Part shown: piece after piece, positions 1-6,790 of the stretch
Numbering within the stretch: the stretch's first letter is position 1
Layout of the letters: every line of letters starts with the position of its first letter
Assembly (NCBI GenBank): GCA_036570545.1
Contig: DATCXZ010000345.1
Coordinates: forward strand, 1 to 22,321
Direction: 5' to 3'
DNA: 22,321 bases
Source: Pelagibius sp036570545
GTDB lineage: Bacteria > Pseudomonadota > Alphaproteobacteria > Kiloniellales > Kiloniellaceae
Position numbers and translations under genes: made by a program
The notes under the pieces: model-generated
What the model was told of the DNA's origin: nothing
Databases searched by the model: none
What the model saw: the letters and a program-made list of their open reading frames with translations, nothing else

Positions 1-662
1 AGGCGCGTGCCCCGCGGATGGCCGATGCGGTCTGCCAGGTAGCGCGCGACCAGCCGCAGGCCAAGCCAGGCGGCGCGGGGCGAGCGGTCGGCGCGCAGCA
101 GGGCCGCCGCCTCCGCCCGGGTGATCATCATGCCGCCGAACAGCATCAGCTCCGGCAGCGGGCGGGCGAGCTGCGCAAAATCTTCCGCCAGCCTGCGTCC
201 GTCGAAGTCGAGAGGCTCCAGCGCACGCCCGCCGGGCGCCGCGCCCGGATGGTCCTGGCGGTAGTCGGCCGCCTTCATGAACGGCCGGAACCCGATGCCG
301 GCGCGGTCGCGCAGGTCGGCCAGCATAAGCGGCCCGCTGTCGAGAAACGCTTGCCAGAGAGCGGTCTCGCCGCGGTTGCCGACCAGCGAGGCGAGATAGC
401 GCTCCGCCTGCGCGCGGTCGTCCGTGACGCCCGCGGCGCGCAGATAGGGACTGTCGGGAATCCAAACCGTGCCCGAAGAGCGCGCCGAGGTGCCGCCGAT
501 GACCGGCGCATGCTCGAGGACAAGCGCGCTAAGCCCCGAGAGCGCCGCCGTCAGCGCCGCCGTCAGGCCGCCCGCGCCGCTGCCCAGCACGAGGAGGTCG
601 ACCGCCGCGGGCGGACCCGTGAGCCTGCCACCGCTTCCGGCTGCTGATGCCTGCCGGCTCAC
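1..662 (-). CDS. FAD-dependent oxidoreductase, FAD_binding_2 / 3-ketosteroid dehydrogenase-like (partial, C-terminus outside window)
   Basis: This frame is read from the reverse complement and stays open to the left edge, giving about 220 codons of an N-terminal part. It has a dinucleotide-binding signature, VDLLVLGSGAGG (GSGAGG at residues 27-32), followed by VLEHAP with the FAD-ribose glutamate at about residue 50. A GGTSARSSGTVWIP segment follows, typical of the fumarate reductase / 3-ketosteroid dehydrogenase flavoprotein superfamily (FAD_binding_2). The start chosen is a GTG at 660-662, preceded by an AGAAGGGGG Shine-Dalgarno sequence (667-675) at good spacing. The catalytic half is missing, so the substrate cannot be read. 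The gene is divergent from the TetR gene and probably shares its control region. Family assignment is fairly secure; any specific function is not. Confidence 0.8.
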   Translation of the reverse strand, partial: MSRQASAAGSGGRLTGPPAAVDLLVLGSGAGGLTAALTAALSGLSALVLEHAPVIGGTSARSSGTVWIPDSPYLRAAGVTDDRAQAERYLASLVGNRGETALWQAFLDSGPLMLADLRDRAGIGFRPFMKAADYRQDHPGAAPGGRALEPLDFDGRRLAEDFAQLARPLPELMLFGGMMITRAEAAALLRADRSPRAAWLGLRLVARYLADRIGHPRGTR

Positions 663-686
663 CAAACCCCCTTCTTTGCGCCACAA

Positions 687-712
687 CGCAACCACTTTGC
701 CACAATGGCAAA
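687..712 (-). promoter_or_regulatory. Perfect 7-3-7 palindrome overlapping a possible sigma-54-like promoter of the flavoprotein gene
   Basis: TTTGCCA-CAA-TGGCAAA (696-712) is a perfect inverted repeat upstream of the minus-strand flavoprotein. On the minus strand the same stretch reads TGGCAA-N5-TTGCG (702 down to 687). This has the GG and GC dinucleotides at the spacing of a -24/-12 (sigma-54) promoter, although the usual C after TGGCA is an A. A further repeat, TTGCG-N6-CGCAA (676-691), overlaps it. The palindrome is seen directly. Calling it an operator or a sigma-54 promoter is inference. Confidence 0.4.
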
Positions 713-770
713 AGCATTGCGATGATGTGGATGGCGTGAAGCGCTGTCAATCCGCCCCGCGCCTCGCCTG

Positions 771-805
771 TTGACTCGCACAAGATTTTTGTACAACTGT
801 ACAAA
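771..805 (+). promoter_or_regulatory. Putative TetR operator and promoter of the TetR-TRAP-hydrolase operon
   Basis: TTTGTACA-AC-TGTACAAA (788-805) is a perfect 18-base palindrome with 8-base arms, 28 bases before the TetR start codon at 834. A TTGACT (771-776) just upstream is a fair -35 box. TACAAC inside the palindrome (792-797) could serve as a -10, although the 15-base spacer is short. Size and placement fit autoregulation by the adjacent TetR protein, possibly with joint control of the divergent flavoprotein. The binding partner is inferred. Confidence 0.6.
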
Positions 806-833
806 TCAAGGGCCCGCACGAGACCGAGGGGCG

Positions 834-1487
834 ATGCGACAGGGAAACGTGAGGGAGGCGCTGCTGGAAGCGGCAGCGAAGCTGTTTTCGCGCAACGGCT
901 ACAATGCCGTGTCGATGCGCGAGATCGCGAAGGCCGCCAACGCCAACGTCGGCAGCCTGACCTATCACTTCGGCTCCAAGGCCAACCTGCTGCGCGAGAT
1001 CTACCAGCGCCACACCGCGCCGATGAACCGCCGGCGCCTGGAGTTGCTGGGCGAAGCGCGGCGGATCCAGAACCCGGACGAGCGCCTGATGGCGATTCTC
1101 CGGGCCTATGTGCTGCCGGCCTATTCCCCCTCCTCCGACCATGACGGCGGCGGCGCGGAGTTCACGCGCATGCGCGCGGTGCTGTCGGCCGAAGGCAACG
1201 AGGATGCCCGCTCCATCATCGCCGACGCCTTCGACACGACGAGCCGCGCCTTTCTCGAGGCCATCGCCGGCTGCGTGCCGGGCGCTCCCCGCGAAGGGCT
1301 CGTCTGGCGCAGCCAGTTTCTGCTCGGCGCCCTCTACTACGCCCTCATCAATCCCGAGCGCGTCACGCGCCTCTCGGAAGGCGCCATCGACGGCAACGAC
1401 CGGGAGATCGCCATCAACCAGATCGTGGAGGCGAGCTACGCCAGCTTCCGCAGCCTTGCGGCCAACGCCCGGCAGGCCGCCGAATAG
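834..1487 (+). CDS. TetR/AcrR family transcriptional regulator
   Basis: This 217-residue protein has a typical TetR N-terminal DNA-binding domain (about residues 5-58). Helix 1 is VREALLEAAAKLFSRNGY, and the HTH reads SMREIAKAANANVGSLTYHF followed by GSKANLLREIY. The rest (about 70-217) is helical and should be the effector-binding and dimer domain; its ligand cannot be read. ATG 834 is chosen with GAGGGG just upstream. An in-frame TTG at 771 is rejected because it would put the -35 box and the palindrome inside the coding region. The gene is first in a plus-strand run with the TAXI binding protein 34 bases downstream. It probably represses this operon, with the TRAP substrate or a derived lactone or carboxylate as inducer. 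That role is inference from position. Confidence 0.9.
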   Translation: MRQGNVREALLEAAAKLFSRNGYNAVSMREIAKAANANVGSLTYHFGSKANLLREIYQRHTAPMNRRRLELLGEARRIQNPDERLMAILRAYVLPAYSPSSDHDGGGAEFTRMRAVLSAEGNEDARSIIADAFDTTSRAFLEAIAGCVPGAPREGLVWRSQFLLGALYYALINPERVTRLSEGAIDGNDREIAINQIVEASYASFRSLAANARQAAE

Positions 1488-1521
1488 TTCAACAAGCAAC
1501 CGGGCAAGGGAGGATTCCAGA

Positions 1522-2451
1522 ATGACGTTTTTCAAGTTGCTGGCCGCAGCGGGCTTGTCCGCGCTGCTCGCCGGTCCCGCCCTGGCGCAGGAGCGCATCT
1601 CCATCGGCACCGGCGGCACCGGCGGCCTGTTCTACGTCATCGGCGCCGGCATGGCCGACGTGCTGAACCAGAAGATGCCGGGCACCACCGCCCGCGCCGA
1701 GGTCACCGGCGCCTCGGTGGAGAACATCCGCCGCGTCGCCGCCGATCAGATGACCTTCGGCTTCTCCTCGTCCTCGACGCTCTACGAAGCTTCCGTCGGC
1801 GAAGGGCCCTTCGAGGAGGCCCTGCCGGTCGCGGCCATCGCCTACCTCTATCCGGCCGTGCTGCAGATCGCCACCACCGCCGACAACGGCATCGCGACCA
1901 TGGAGGATCTCGCCGGCAAGCGCATCAACCTCGGCCCCCCCGGCTCCAATGCCGCCGTGCTGGCGCAGCGCCTGCTGGAAGCCTACGACGTCTTCGACGC
2001 CGGCAACGCGCAGTTCCTCTCCTACAGCGAAGGCACCAACGCGCTGATGAATGGCACGATCGACGCCACGGTGGTGCTGGCCGGCGCGCCGACCGCGGCC
2101 CTCATCGATCTCGCCGCCCAGCGCGACATGCGCCTCATCCCGCTGGAGGCCGACAAGGTTCAGGGCCTGCTCGAGGACTATCCCTTCTACCAGATCCACG
2201 AGATCCCGGCCGGCACCTACGACGGCCAGGATGCGCCGGTCACCGTGATCAACGACCCGGCGACGATCTTCACCAGCAAGAGCGCCGACGAGGAGGCCAT
2301 CTACAGCATCACCAAGACCATCTTCGATAATCTCGACAGGCTCGGAGAGGTGCATCCGCAGGCCGGCGCGATTTCGCTCGATACGGCGACCAGGACGCCG
2401 ATCCCGCTGCATCCCGGCGCCAAACACTACTTCAGCGAAGCGGGCAAGTAA
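1522..2451 (+). CDS. TAXI-family TRAP transporter solute-binding protein
   Basis: This is a periplasmic substrate-binding subunit of a TRAP transporter, 309 residues long. A Sec signal peptide (MTFFKLLAAAGLSALLAG, predicted cut after ALA at residue 22) precedes the TAXI hallmark ISIGTGGTGGLFYVIG at the start of the mature protein. It also has the family's AGKRINLGPPGSNAA segment. TAXI proteins pair with fused permeases, exactly as seen next door. Start ATG 1522 has GGGAGG (1508-1513) upstream; the frame is open much further upstream inside the TetR gene, but that part is a shadow. The ligand is not readable. Characterised TRAP binding proteins mostly bind organic acids, and the co-transcribed LigI-like hydrolase suggests a dicarboxylate or lactone. 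Confidence 0.93.
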   Translation: MTFFKLLAAAGLSALLAGPALAQERISIGTGGTGGLFYVIGAGMADVLNQKMPGTTARAEVTGASVENIRRVAADQMTFGFSSSSTLYEASVGEGPFEEALPVAAIAYLYPAVLQIATTADNGIATMEDLAGKRINLGPPGSNAAVLAQRLLEAYDVFDAGNAQFLSYSEGTNALMNGTIDATVVLAGAPTAALIDLAAQRDMRLIPLEADKVQGLLEDYPFYQIHEIPAGTYDGQDAPVTVINDPATIFTSKSADEEAIYSITKTIFDNLDRLGEVHPQAGAISLDTATRTPIPLHPGAKHYFSEAGK

Positions 2452-2457
2452 GCGGCG

Positions 2458-4410
2458 ATGCGGGCAGGGCCGGTGTCAAAGGTGCTCGGTGCGCTGCGAC
2501 TCGAGTCCGCGGCGGCCGGCGAGAGGGAAGCGACCGCCGTGTCGCTTCTCTACGCCCTGCTGGCCGTGGCGGTTGCGGGGCTGGTGGTGCACGGCGCCTA
2601 CTTCGGCAGCATCACCGCCCTGCTCCTGCGCTCGCTGTTCTTCTCGATGGTCGCCGCGGCCGGCCTTGCCGCCGCGGCGCTACCGATGCGCTCGGCCTGG
2701 GCGCGCATGGCCTGCTACCTGCTGGCCGCCGTCGCCCTGGTGCCGGGGCCCTACCTCTGGCACGGCTTCCACGACATCATCATGCGCGGCGCCATCGCCA
2801 CTGAAGCGGACCAGATCGTATTTCTGACGCTGCTTGTAGCGTCGATGGTGCTCGTGCGCCTGTCGCTCGGCTGGCCGCTGGTCATCCTCTCCGCCATCGC
2901 CCTCGTCTATGCCTACTTCGGCTACCTCATCCCCGGCAAGTACGGCCACGGCGGCTACGACGTCTCCCGCCTCACCTCGACGCTGCTTCTCTCGACCGAA
3001 GGCTTCTACGGCATCCCGATGGGCGTTGCCGTCGAGTACATCTTCCTCTTCACGCTGCTCGGCACACTGCTGATGAAGGTCGGCACCGGCGAGGTCTTCG
3101 TCGACATTGCCCGCGGCATCACCGGCCGCGTGCAGGGCGGCCCCGGCCTCTCGGCCGCGCTGTCGAGCGCCCTGCTCGGCACCATCAACGGCAGCGCCGT
3201 CGCCAACGTCGTGACTACCGGCACCTTCACGATCCCCCTCATGAAGCGCGTCGGCTACACGCCGACGCTCGCCGCCGCCATCGAGGCCGCCGCCTCCTCC
3301 GCCGGCCAGATCCTGCCGCCGGTCATGGGCGCCGCGGCCTTCCTCATGGCCGAGATCCTGGGTGTGCCCTACCGCGAGATCGCTTTCGCCGCCCTGGTGC
3401 CCGCGCTGCTCTACGTGCTCGCGCTGATCATCGCCGTGCGGCTCGAGGCCGGCAAGCTGGACCTCGCGCGCGACACCGCCGGCGGCTGGCGGCTCCTGCG
3501 TGAGACCCTGGCGAAGCGCGGCTATCTGCTGCTGCCGCTGATCGGCCTCATCGTGCTGCTCGCGCGCGGCATGACGCCGACGCAGTCGGCGGTCTACTGC
3601 ATCGTCTTCGCGCTGGCGATCAGCCCGTGGCGCCGCGACACGCGGCTCGGGGCCATCGATCTCGTCGTCGTGTGCCGCAACACGCTGCTGTCCGCCCTGC
3701 CCATCGTCGCGGCCGTCGCCGCCGCCGGCGTCGTTATCGGTGTGCTCAACCTCACCGGCATGGGCCTCATGCTGTCCAGCCTCATCGTCGAGGTCGGCGG
3801 CGGCAGTCTCTGGGCGGTGCTGCTGCTGACGGCGCTTGCCTCCTTCGTGCTCGGCATGGGCCTGCCGACCTCGGCGGCCTACCTGCTGCTCGCGGTGCTC
3901 GTCGCGCCGGCGCTGGCCCGGCTCGGCCTGCCGCCGATCGTTGCGCACATGTTCATCTTCTACTTCGGCCTGGTGTCCGCAATCACGCCACCGGTGGCGC
4001 TCGCCGCCTATGCCGCCGCCGGTATCGCCGGCACCGACGCGAACGCCACCGCCTGGGAAGCCATCCGCCTCGGCTTCGTGAAGCTGCTCGTGCCCTTCGC
4101 CTTCGTCACCATGCCCGGCCTGCTGATGATCGGAACGCCATTCCAGATCGTCCTCTCGATTGTTCTTGCGACCATAGCGGCCTCAGGCCTGTCGGTCGCC
4201 TTCGCAGGCTGGGTGGTGCGCCCGCTCACGGCCGTCGAGCGGCTCGCCTTCGCTCTCGCCTCGCTCGTCACGCTGTGGCCCACGCCAGTCGACGCCACCG
4301 ACCCCCTCACCCTTGCCGCGCGCATGCTGGGACTGACGGTGCTGGCGGTCATCACCTTCAGGATTGCGGCCGGCACCGCCCGGCCGCTGCCGGGGGCGAC
4401 CCGCAACTAG
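2458..4410 (+). CDS. TRAP transporter fused permease subunit (DctQ-DctM type, TAXI-associated)
   Basis: This 650-residue inner-membrane protein is almost entirely hydrophobic. A short N-terminal block with about four membrane segments (residues about 28-150) corresponds to the DctQ-like small subunit. It is fused to a long DctM-like transport domain (about 180-560), with conserved stretches such as GTINGSAVANVVTTGTFTIP, AASSAGQILPPVMGAAAFLMAE and GMGLPTSAAYLLLAVLVAP. A short hydrophobic tail follows. Length and fusion fit permeases paired with TAXI binding proteins, which couple uptake to an ion gradient. Only 6 bases separate it from the binding-protein gene. No strong Shine-Dalgarno sequence is visible, so translational coupling is likely. 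Substrate is inferred only from the neighbours. Confidence 0.93.
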   Translation: MRAGPVSKVLGALRLESAAAGEREATAVSLLYALLAVAVAGLVVHGAYFGSITALLLRSLFFSMVAAAGLAAAALPMRSAWARMACYLLAAVALVPGPYLWHGFHDIIMRGAIATEADQIVFLTLLVASMVLVRLSLGWPLVILSAIALVYAYFGYLIPGKYGHGGYDVSRLTSTLLLSTEGFYGIPMGVAVEYIFLFTLLGTLLMKVGTGEVFVDIARGITGRVQGGPGLSAALSSALLGTINGSAVANVVTTGTFTIPLMKRVGYTPTLAAAIEAAASSAGQILPPVMGAAAFLMAEILGVPYREIAFAALVPALLYVLALIIAVRLEAGKLDLARDTAGGWRLLRETLAKRGYLLLPLIGLIVLLARGMTPTQSAVYCIVFALAISPWRRDTRLGAIDLVVVCRNTLLSALPIVAAVAAAGVVIGVLNLTGMGLMLSSLIVEVGGGSLWAVLLLTALASFVLGMGLPTSAAYLLLAVLVAPALARLGLPPIVAHMFIFYFGLVSAITPPVALAAYAAAGIAGTDANATAWEAIRLGFVKLLVPFAFVTMPGLLMIGTPFQIVLSIVLATIAASGLSVAFAGWVVRPLTAVERLAFALASLVTLWPTPVDATDPLTLAARMLGLTVLAVITFRIAAGTARPLPGATRN

Positions 4411-4419
4411 GACCCTTGC

Positions 4420-5289
4420 ATGACACCGCTGCCTTACCATCCGAGTCCGAAGAAGCCGGACATCGCCCTTCCCGCGGGCGCTTGCGACGCCCACTGCCAC
4501 GTCTTCGGGCCGGCCGCGCGCTTTCCCTTCGCCCCCTCGCGCACCTATACGCCGGTCGATGGCCCCAAGGAGAAGCTGTTCGCGCTGCACCGCCATCTCG
4601 GTATCCAGCGCGCAGTTCTGGTGCAGGCGAGCTGCCACGGCACCGACAACAGCGCCATGCTCGACGCCATCGCCGCTTCCAATGGTGCCTATCGCGGCAT
4701 CGCCATGGTGCAGGCCGATATCACCGCCGAGGCCTTGCGGGCGCTCGACGAAGGCGGCGTGCGCGGCGTGCGCTTCAACTTCGTCGGCCACCTCGGCGCC
4801 GACGCCGACCGCGGCGCCATCCGCACCATCGTCGAGAAAGTCATCCCGCTCGGCTGGCATGCGGTGATCCATTTCGACGCCCACCGCCTCGCCGAGCTGG
4901 CACCTTTCCTGCGCGAGCTGCCCTTGACCCTGGTCATCGATCACATGGGGCGCATCGACGCCAGCGCCGGGGTCGAGCAGGAGGCCTTCCGTCTCCTGCT
5001 CGAGCTCATGGAGGACGCGCGCTTCTGGGTGAAGGTCAGCGGATCGGAGCGCATCTCGCGCGAGGGCCCGCCGTTCCACGACGCGGCGCGCTATGGGCGT
5101 CTGCTGGTCGAGCGCTTTCCCGACCGCGTGCTGTGGGGAACAGACTGGCCGCACCCCAACATCTCCAAGAACATGCCGGACGACGGCGCGCTGGTCGACC
5201 TGCTGGAGGTGATCGCGCCCAGGCCGCGGCAGCGCCATGCCTTGCTGGTGGACAACCCTATGCGGCTCTACTGGCCTCAAGCCGCTTGA
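4420..5289 (+). CDS. LigI-like amidohydrolase-superfamily lactone hydrolase (2-pyrone-4,6-dicarboxylate lactonase family)
   Basis: This 289-residue TIM-barrel hydrolase lies 9 bases after the TRAP permease. It follows the known LigI of Sphingobium SYK-6 closely: DAHCHVFGP near the N-terminus, VQASCHGTDN, EGGVRGVRFNF, VIDHMGR and WGTDWPHPN near the end. LigI opens 2-pyrone-4,6-dicarboxylate to 4-oxalomesaconate without needing a metal. By my recalled alignment, LigI residues H31, H33, Y49, S77, R124, H180, R217 and the catalytic D248 are kept as H25, H27, Y43, S71, R118, H175, R211 and D242. R130 and Y156 appear as H124 and H151. The fold and lactonase class are well supported. The exact substrate is less certain: related enzymes act on sulfomuconolactone and sugar lactones. 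AGGA lies upstream of ATG 4420. Confidence 0.85.
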   Translation: MTPLPYHPSPKKPDIALPAGACDAHCHVFGPAARFPFAPSRTYTPVDGPKEKLFALHRHLGIQRAVLVQASCHGTDNSAMLDAIAASNGAYRGIAMVQADITAEALRALDEGGVRGVRFNFVGHLGADADRGAIRTIVEKVIPLGWHAVIHFDAHRLAELAPFLRELPLTLVIDHMGRIDASAGVEQEAFRLLLELMEDARFWVKVSGSERISREGPPFHDAARYGRLLVERFPDRVLWGTDWPHPNISKNMPDDGALVDLLEVIAPRPRQRHALLVDNPMRLYWPQAA

Positions 5290-5317
5290 GCAGACGGCGG
5301 GCGCAGCGCCGCGATCT

Positions 5318-5355
5318 GCGGCCCAACCCTGATTGCCTGGGTCAGGAAGGGCCGC
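5318..5355 (+). terminator. Putative terminator hairpin after the TRAP-hydrolase operon
   Basis: GCGGCCC (5318-5324) pairs with GGGCCGC (5349-5355), and CCTGA (5328-5332) pairs with TCAGG (5342-5346). A small internal loop separates the two helices and a 9-base loop closes the hairpin. It lies 28 bases beyond the stop of the LigI-like gene. There is no T-run directly after it (a TTTT comes about 30 bases later), so it may end transcription only weakly or protect the 3' end of the mRNA. Confidence 0.45.
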
Positions 5356-5406
5356 GGTCGCGAGGACGGGAAAGAACCGAGCGGTTTTGGCGGCGCTCAA
5401 CGGGAA

Positions 5407-5435
5407 TTGACAACACGAGAAAAATCAACACATTA
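5407..5435 (+). promoter_or_regulatory. Putative sigma-70-type promoter of the AbrB-family gene
   Basis: A perfect TTGACA (5407-5412) is followed after 17 bases by ACATTA (5430-5435), a weak -10 match, in one of the few AT-rich spots here. It would give a leader of about 170 bases before ATG 5615, containing the GTTCGGATTC direct repeat. This is inference from sequence alone. Confidence 0.35.
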
Positions 5436-5614
5436 AGGGGCCTCGCCCGTTCGGATTCCCGGACACCCTCATTATCTGAAGTTCGGATTCAGCCGCCGGT
5501 CGGGGGGCTGGGGAAAACGCGAAGAGTGCCACCAACAGCAACCACGCCGACGGGGCAAGACCGGCGCGGCCGGCAGGCTGTCCCCGGCGGCACCGCAACA
5601 ATATTTGCGACACC

Positions 5615-6697
5615 ATGACTCTTCGCCGCATCATCGAGCTGGCCCTCTGCTATGCGGTGGCGTCGGTCGCCGGATACCTGTTCAGCCTGCTGGACCTGCC
5701 GCTTCCCTGGATGATCGGGCCGCTGATCGCCACGGCGCTGATCGGCCTCGTGGTGAAGCCGATCGACATTCCCACGCGCACGAGGCCCATCGGGCAGGTG
5801 ATGATCTCCGCCCACGTGGGCCTCGCCTTCAACGCCGCAGCCTTGACGGCCATCCTGGATCACGGCGTCACCATTCTTTGTGTGGCTGTTGCCACGGCGA
5901 TGATCGGATTTCTGATGTCCGGTGTCCTCAGGCGCATGACAGGTGTCGATCACGCGACCGCCTTCCTGGCCAGCATGCCGGGCGGCCCGGTGGAGATGGC
6001 CAATCTGGCACGGCAGTATGGCGGCGATCCGGGACCGGTGGTCTTTGCCCAGACCCTCAGAATCTCGGCCATCGTCATCCTGGTGCCGGCGGCGCTCTAC
6101 TACCTCCTGCATGAAACGCGGGGCAGTGTGCCCGATGCGGAATTCGTGCCGGACTTCCTGGGCATGGCGTTGCTGGTCGCCGGCGCGGTCGGCACCGCCG
6201 CCCTGTTCCACCTCTGCCGGATCAACAACCCCTTCTTTCTCGGCCCCCTGGCGTTTTCCTGCCTGGCGACGGTGCTCGGCCTTCCGCTGGCACCCTTTCC
6301 CGACGCAGCGGTTTCCATCGCGCAGATCCTGCTGGGCACCTGGCTCGGATCGACCTTCCGGCGGGAGCTCTTCCTCAATGCAGGCCGCCTTGTGGTGGCG
6401 ACCACGCTGACGTCAATGCTGCTGGTCGCCCTCTGTACCGCCTTCGCCGCCAGCCTCGCGCTGGTCACCGACCTTCCCTGGAACATCCTGGTCCTCGGTG
6501 CGGCACCCGGCAGCATCACTGAGATGGCGCTGACCGCGCGCTTCCTGCGCGAGGACGTCGCGCTGATCACGGCCTTTCACCTGGTGCGCATCTTCCTGAT
6601 CATCCCCAGCACCCCCTTTATGCTGGCCCTGTTGCACGCGCGCCTGGCGCCGTCCAACTCCGATCCTGCGCGGCAGGACGAGCCCGAGGACCAGTAG
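5615..6697 (+). CDS. AbrB family integral membrane protein (PF05145, putative transporter)
   Basis: This 360-residue polytopic membrane protein is made of two homologous halves. PWMIGPL (31-37) matches NPFFLGPL (205-212). ASMPGGPVEMANLA (119-132) matches GAAPGSITEMALTA (295-308). FAQTLRI (144-150) matches FHLVRI (321-326). This duplicated architecture is diagnostic of the family named AbrB (older databases: putative ammonia monooxygenase). Despite the name it is neither a DNA-binding AbrB regulator nor an oxygenase. The family often sits beside carboxylate and aromatic catabolic genes and is suspected of transport, but the substrate is unknown. No clear Shine-Dalgarno sequence precedes ATG 5615, yet the N-terminus fits the family. 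It is convergent with the rraA gene, and the last 15-20 residues are a polar tail. Confidence 0.88.
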   Translation: MTLRRIIELALCYAVASVAGYLFSLLDLPLPWMIGPLIATALIGLVVKPIDIPTRTRPIGQVMISAHVGLAFNAAALTAILDHGVTILCVAVATAMIGFLMSGVLRRMTGVDHATAFLASMPGGPVEMANLARQYGGDPGPVVFAQTLRISAIVILVPAALYYLLHETRGSVPDAEFVPDFLGMALLVAGAVGTAALFHLCRINNPFFLGPLAFSCLATVLGLPLAPFPDAAVSIAQILLGTWLGSTFRRELFLNAGRLVVATTLTSMLLVALCTAFAASLALVTDLPWNILVLGAAPGSITEMALTARFLREDVALITAFHLVRIFLIIPSTPFMLALLHARLAPSNSDPARQDEPEDQ

Positions 6698-6761
6698 CCG
6701 GACGGCGGGAATGCAGTTCGCGCGGTCCGTCGCGCCGGCTGGCTGTGGTTCCGGCCGACAA

Positions 6762-6780
6762 CCGCTTCGCCCCGAAGCGG
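6762..6780. terminator. Short hairpin between convergent genes, possible bidirectional terminator
   Basis: CCGCTTCG-CCC-CGAAGCGG forms a perfect 8-base stem with a 3-base loop. It lies 10 bases after the stop of the minus-strand rraA gene and 64 bases after the stop of the plus-strand AbrB-type gene. T-tracts on both sides are poor, so termination is plausible from position rather than proven by sequence. Confidence 0.4.
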
Positions 6781-6790
6781 ACAGGCTGTC

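Larger units (their letters stand above)
5290..5614. other. Gene-free interval of 325 bases with hairpins, a promoter-like element and a direct repeat
   Basis: No convincing gene is present. After the LigI-like gene come a small bulged hairpin (5291-5318: CAGA-CGGCG, loop, CGCCG-cga-TCTG) and a larger stem (5318-5355). The larger one has GCGGCCC and CCTGA pairing with TCAGG and GGGCCGC around a 9-base loop, and probably ends the operon. A promoter-like TTGACA (5407-5412) with ACATTA (5430-5435) at 17-base spacing could drive the AbrB-type gene. A 10-base direct repeat, GTTCGGATTC, occurs at 5449-5458 and 5481-5490, 32 bases apart. The second copy lies within CTGAA-N7-TTCAG. Confidence 0.5.

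Noticed and set aside
771..833. TTG start that would extend the TetR protein by 21 residues
   Set aside because: The extension would cover the TTGACT box and the palindrome, and ATG 834 begins just before the conserved first TetR helix with GAGGGG upstream.
2680..3948. Long open frame on the minus strand across the TRAP permease
   Set aside because: Its translation is rich in Arg, Glu, Gln, His and Gly with no recognisable fold, the usual mirror of a G+C-rich membrane protein gene; the plus strand has a clear TRAP permease.
3627..5618. Open frame of 663 codons on the plus strand overlapping the permease and the LigI-like gene
   Set aside because: Arg/Ala/His-rich composition with no family features; it is a frame shadow of two well-supported genes.
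5425..5634. Small minus-strand frame with a signal-peptide-like stretch in the gene-free interval
   Set aside because: It overlaps the start of the AbrB-family gene, its Met-Arg-rich start has no good ribosome site, and the hydrophobic stretch may be chance; no support beyond openness.
5615..6697. Reading the AbrB-family gene as a transition-state transcription factor or ammonia monooxygenase
   Set aside because: The protein is a duplicated multi-pass membrane protein without a DNA-binding or oxygenase motif; both names come from old database labels.
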